64,000 bases of DNA from Acinetobacter sp. SFB (GTDB lineage: Bacteria > Pseudomonadota > Gammaproteobacteria > Pseudomonadales > Moraxellaceae): assembly GCF_001647545.1 (NCBI RefSeq), contig NZ_LSZH01000012.1, forward strand, positions 246,926-310,925. The letters run 5' to 3'. The notes under the pieces are model-generated. The model was not told the origin of the DNA. It saw only the letters and a program-made list of their open reading frames with translations, and did no database searches. The position numbers were made by a program, and so were the translations under genes. Positions 63,527 through 64,000 of the stretch are shown here, piece by piece. Position 1 is the first letter of the stretch. The number at the start of each line of letters is the position of its first letter.

Positions 63527-64000
63527 ATGGACGATATAACTAGAGAATCGATGGAGTTTGACATCGTTATCGTAGGCGCAGGCCCTGCGGGTCTTTCTGC
63601 AGCGATCAAAATCCGCCAACTTGCAATTGAAAACAATCTAAACGATCTGTCCGTTTGTGTCGTGGAAAAGGGCTCTGAAGTTGGTGCACATATTCTGTCG
63701 GGTGCCGTGCTTGAACCGCGTGCCATGAATGAGTTGTTCCCGGACTGGAAAGAACAAGGCGCGCCGCTTAATGTGCCTGTAACAGAAGACAAAACATTCT
63801 TCCTGCTTTCAGATGAAAAATCACAAGAAGCACCGCACTGGATGGTGCCAAAAACCATGCACAATGAGGGCAACTATGTCATCTCGCTTGGCAACGTGGT
63901 GCGCTGGTTAGGCACGAAAGCCGAAGAGCTGGAAGTGTCGATATTCCCGGGCTTTGCCGCTTCAGAAATCCTCTATCATGCAGATGGTACGGTAAAAGGC
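63527..64000 (+). CDS. etfD: electron-transfer flavoprotein-ubiquinone oxidoreductase, 5' part (runs off right edge)
   Basis: The first 158 codons of ETF-QO. The FAD-binding motif is DIVIVGAGPAGLSAAIKIRQ, followed by CVVEKGSEVGAHILSGAVLE, MNELFPDWKEQGAPLNVPV, and NYVISLGNVVRWLGTKAEEL. The full enzyme (about 550 residues, FAD plus a 4Fe-4S cluster) sits on the inner membrane and passes electrons from ETF, reduced by acyl-CoA dehydrogenases, to ubiquinone. At least four potential ETF-reducing dehydrogenases lie in the 20 kb to its left. AAGG stands about 11 bases before the ATG. Confidence 0.95.
   Translation, partial: MDDITRESMEFDIVIVGAGPAGLSAAIKIRQLAIENNLNDLSVCVVEKGSEVGAHILSGAVLEPRAMNELFPDWKEQGAPLNVPVTEDKTFFLLSDEKSQEAPHWMVPKTMHNEGNYVISLGNVVRWLGTKAEELEVSIFPGFAASEILYHADGTVKG

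Noticed and set aside
63520..63873. 117-codon minus-strand frame
   Set aside because: Antisense to the ETF-QO gene, whose FAD motif and ribosome site are clear.

Overview
The window looks like an Acinetobacter chromosome segment (low-to-moderate GC gammaproteobacterium). The reasons are a DcaP-type porin with a coiled-coil N-terminus, a dca-like dicarboxylate beta-oxidation cluster under IclR-family regulators, an OsmC-YcaO fusion, AT-rich intergenic DNA and densely packed operons. The assignment rests on gene content and protein style; no rRNA, tRNA, CRISPR array, prophage or intact insertion sequence was seen.

Region 1 (1-18.7 kb) is a stress and household region. It holds a 5' part of an OsmC-YcaO gene, a DUF4385 protein, a cold-shock protein, a UspA protein, the trehalose pair otsB-otsA, a YbjJ-like MFS exporter with a leader hairpin, ppnP, the large catalase katE, a haem-oxygenase-like diiron protein, a YghA-like SDR, a glutamine-rich 66-bp tandem-repeat protein, a lipocalin and a photolyase. 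Decayed genes lie among them: a Bcr/CflA transporter remnant, a Q-rich tail remnant and a small stress-type gene broken by stops and a poly-A frameshift.

Region 2 (18.7-27.3 kb) carries a chaperone-usher fimbrial operon (pilin, chaperone, usher, tip adhesin). It is preceded by a miniature pilin-like gene and a CRP-like site over the promoter. xseA-xseB and two small unknown genes follow.

Region 3 (27.5-36.2 kb) has a tightly overlapping four-gene operon (acyl-CoA dehydrogenase with a TTG start, PIG-L deacetylase, NodS-like methyltransferase, GT2 glycosyltransferase) of unknown product. After it come a zinc alcohol dehydrogenase, a catalase-like lipoprotein, several small unknown genes including a 37-residue zinc-ribbon gene, and a DUF333-I78 lipoprotein.

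Region 4 (36.5-64 kb) is the main feature: a dicarboxylic-acid catabolic supercluster built as a near mirror image. The left half has MFS, family III CoA-transferase, another MFS, porin dcaP, CoA-transferase dcaI/dcaJ, transporter dcaK, glutaryl-CoA dehydrogenase and acyl-CoA dehydrogenase, then divergently enoyl-CoA hydratase, 3-hydroxyacyl-CoA dehydrogenase, thiolase and an IclR regulator. The centre has a 600-residue acyl-CoA dehydrogenase and a hotdog thioesterase. The right half runs IclR, family III CoA-transferase, thiolase, hydroxyacyl-CoA dehydrogenase, enoyl-CoA hydratase, then divergently acyl-CoA dehydrogenase and MFS. ETF-ubiquinone oxidoreductase, which receives the electrons from all these dehydrogenases, starts at the right edge. 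A recurring 17-bp inverted repeat, ATTTCG-N5-CGAAAT, lies at most of the promoters, with weaker copies elsewhere including before the ETF-QO gene. I infer it is the operator of one or both IclR proteins.
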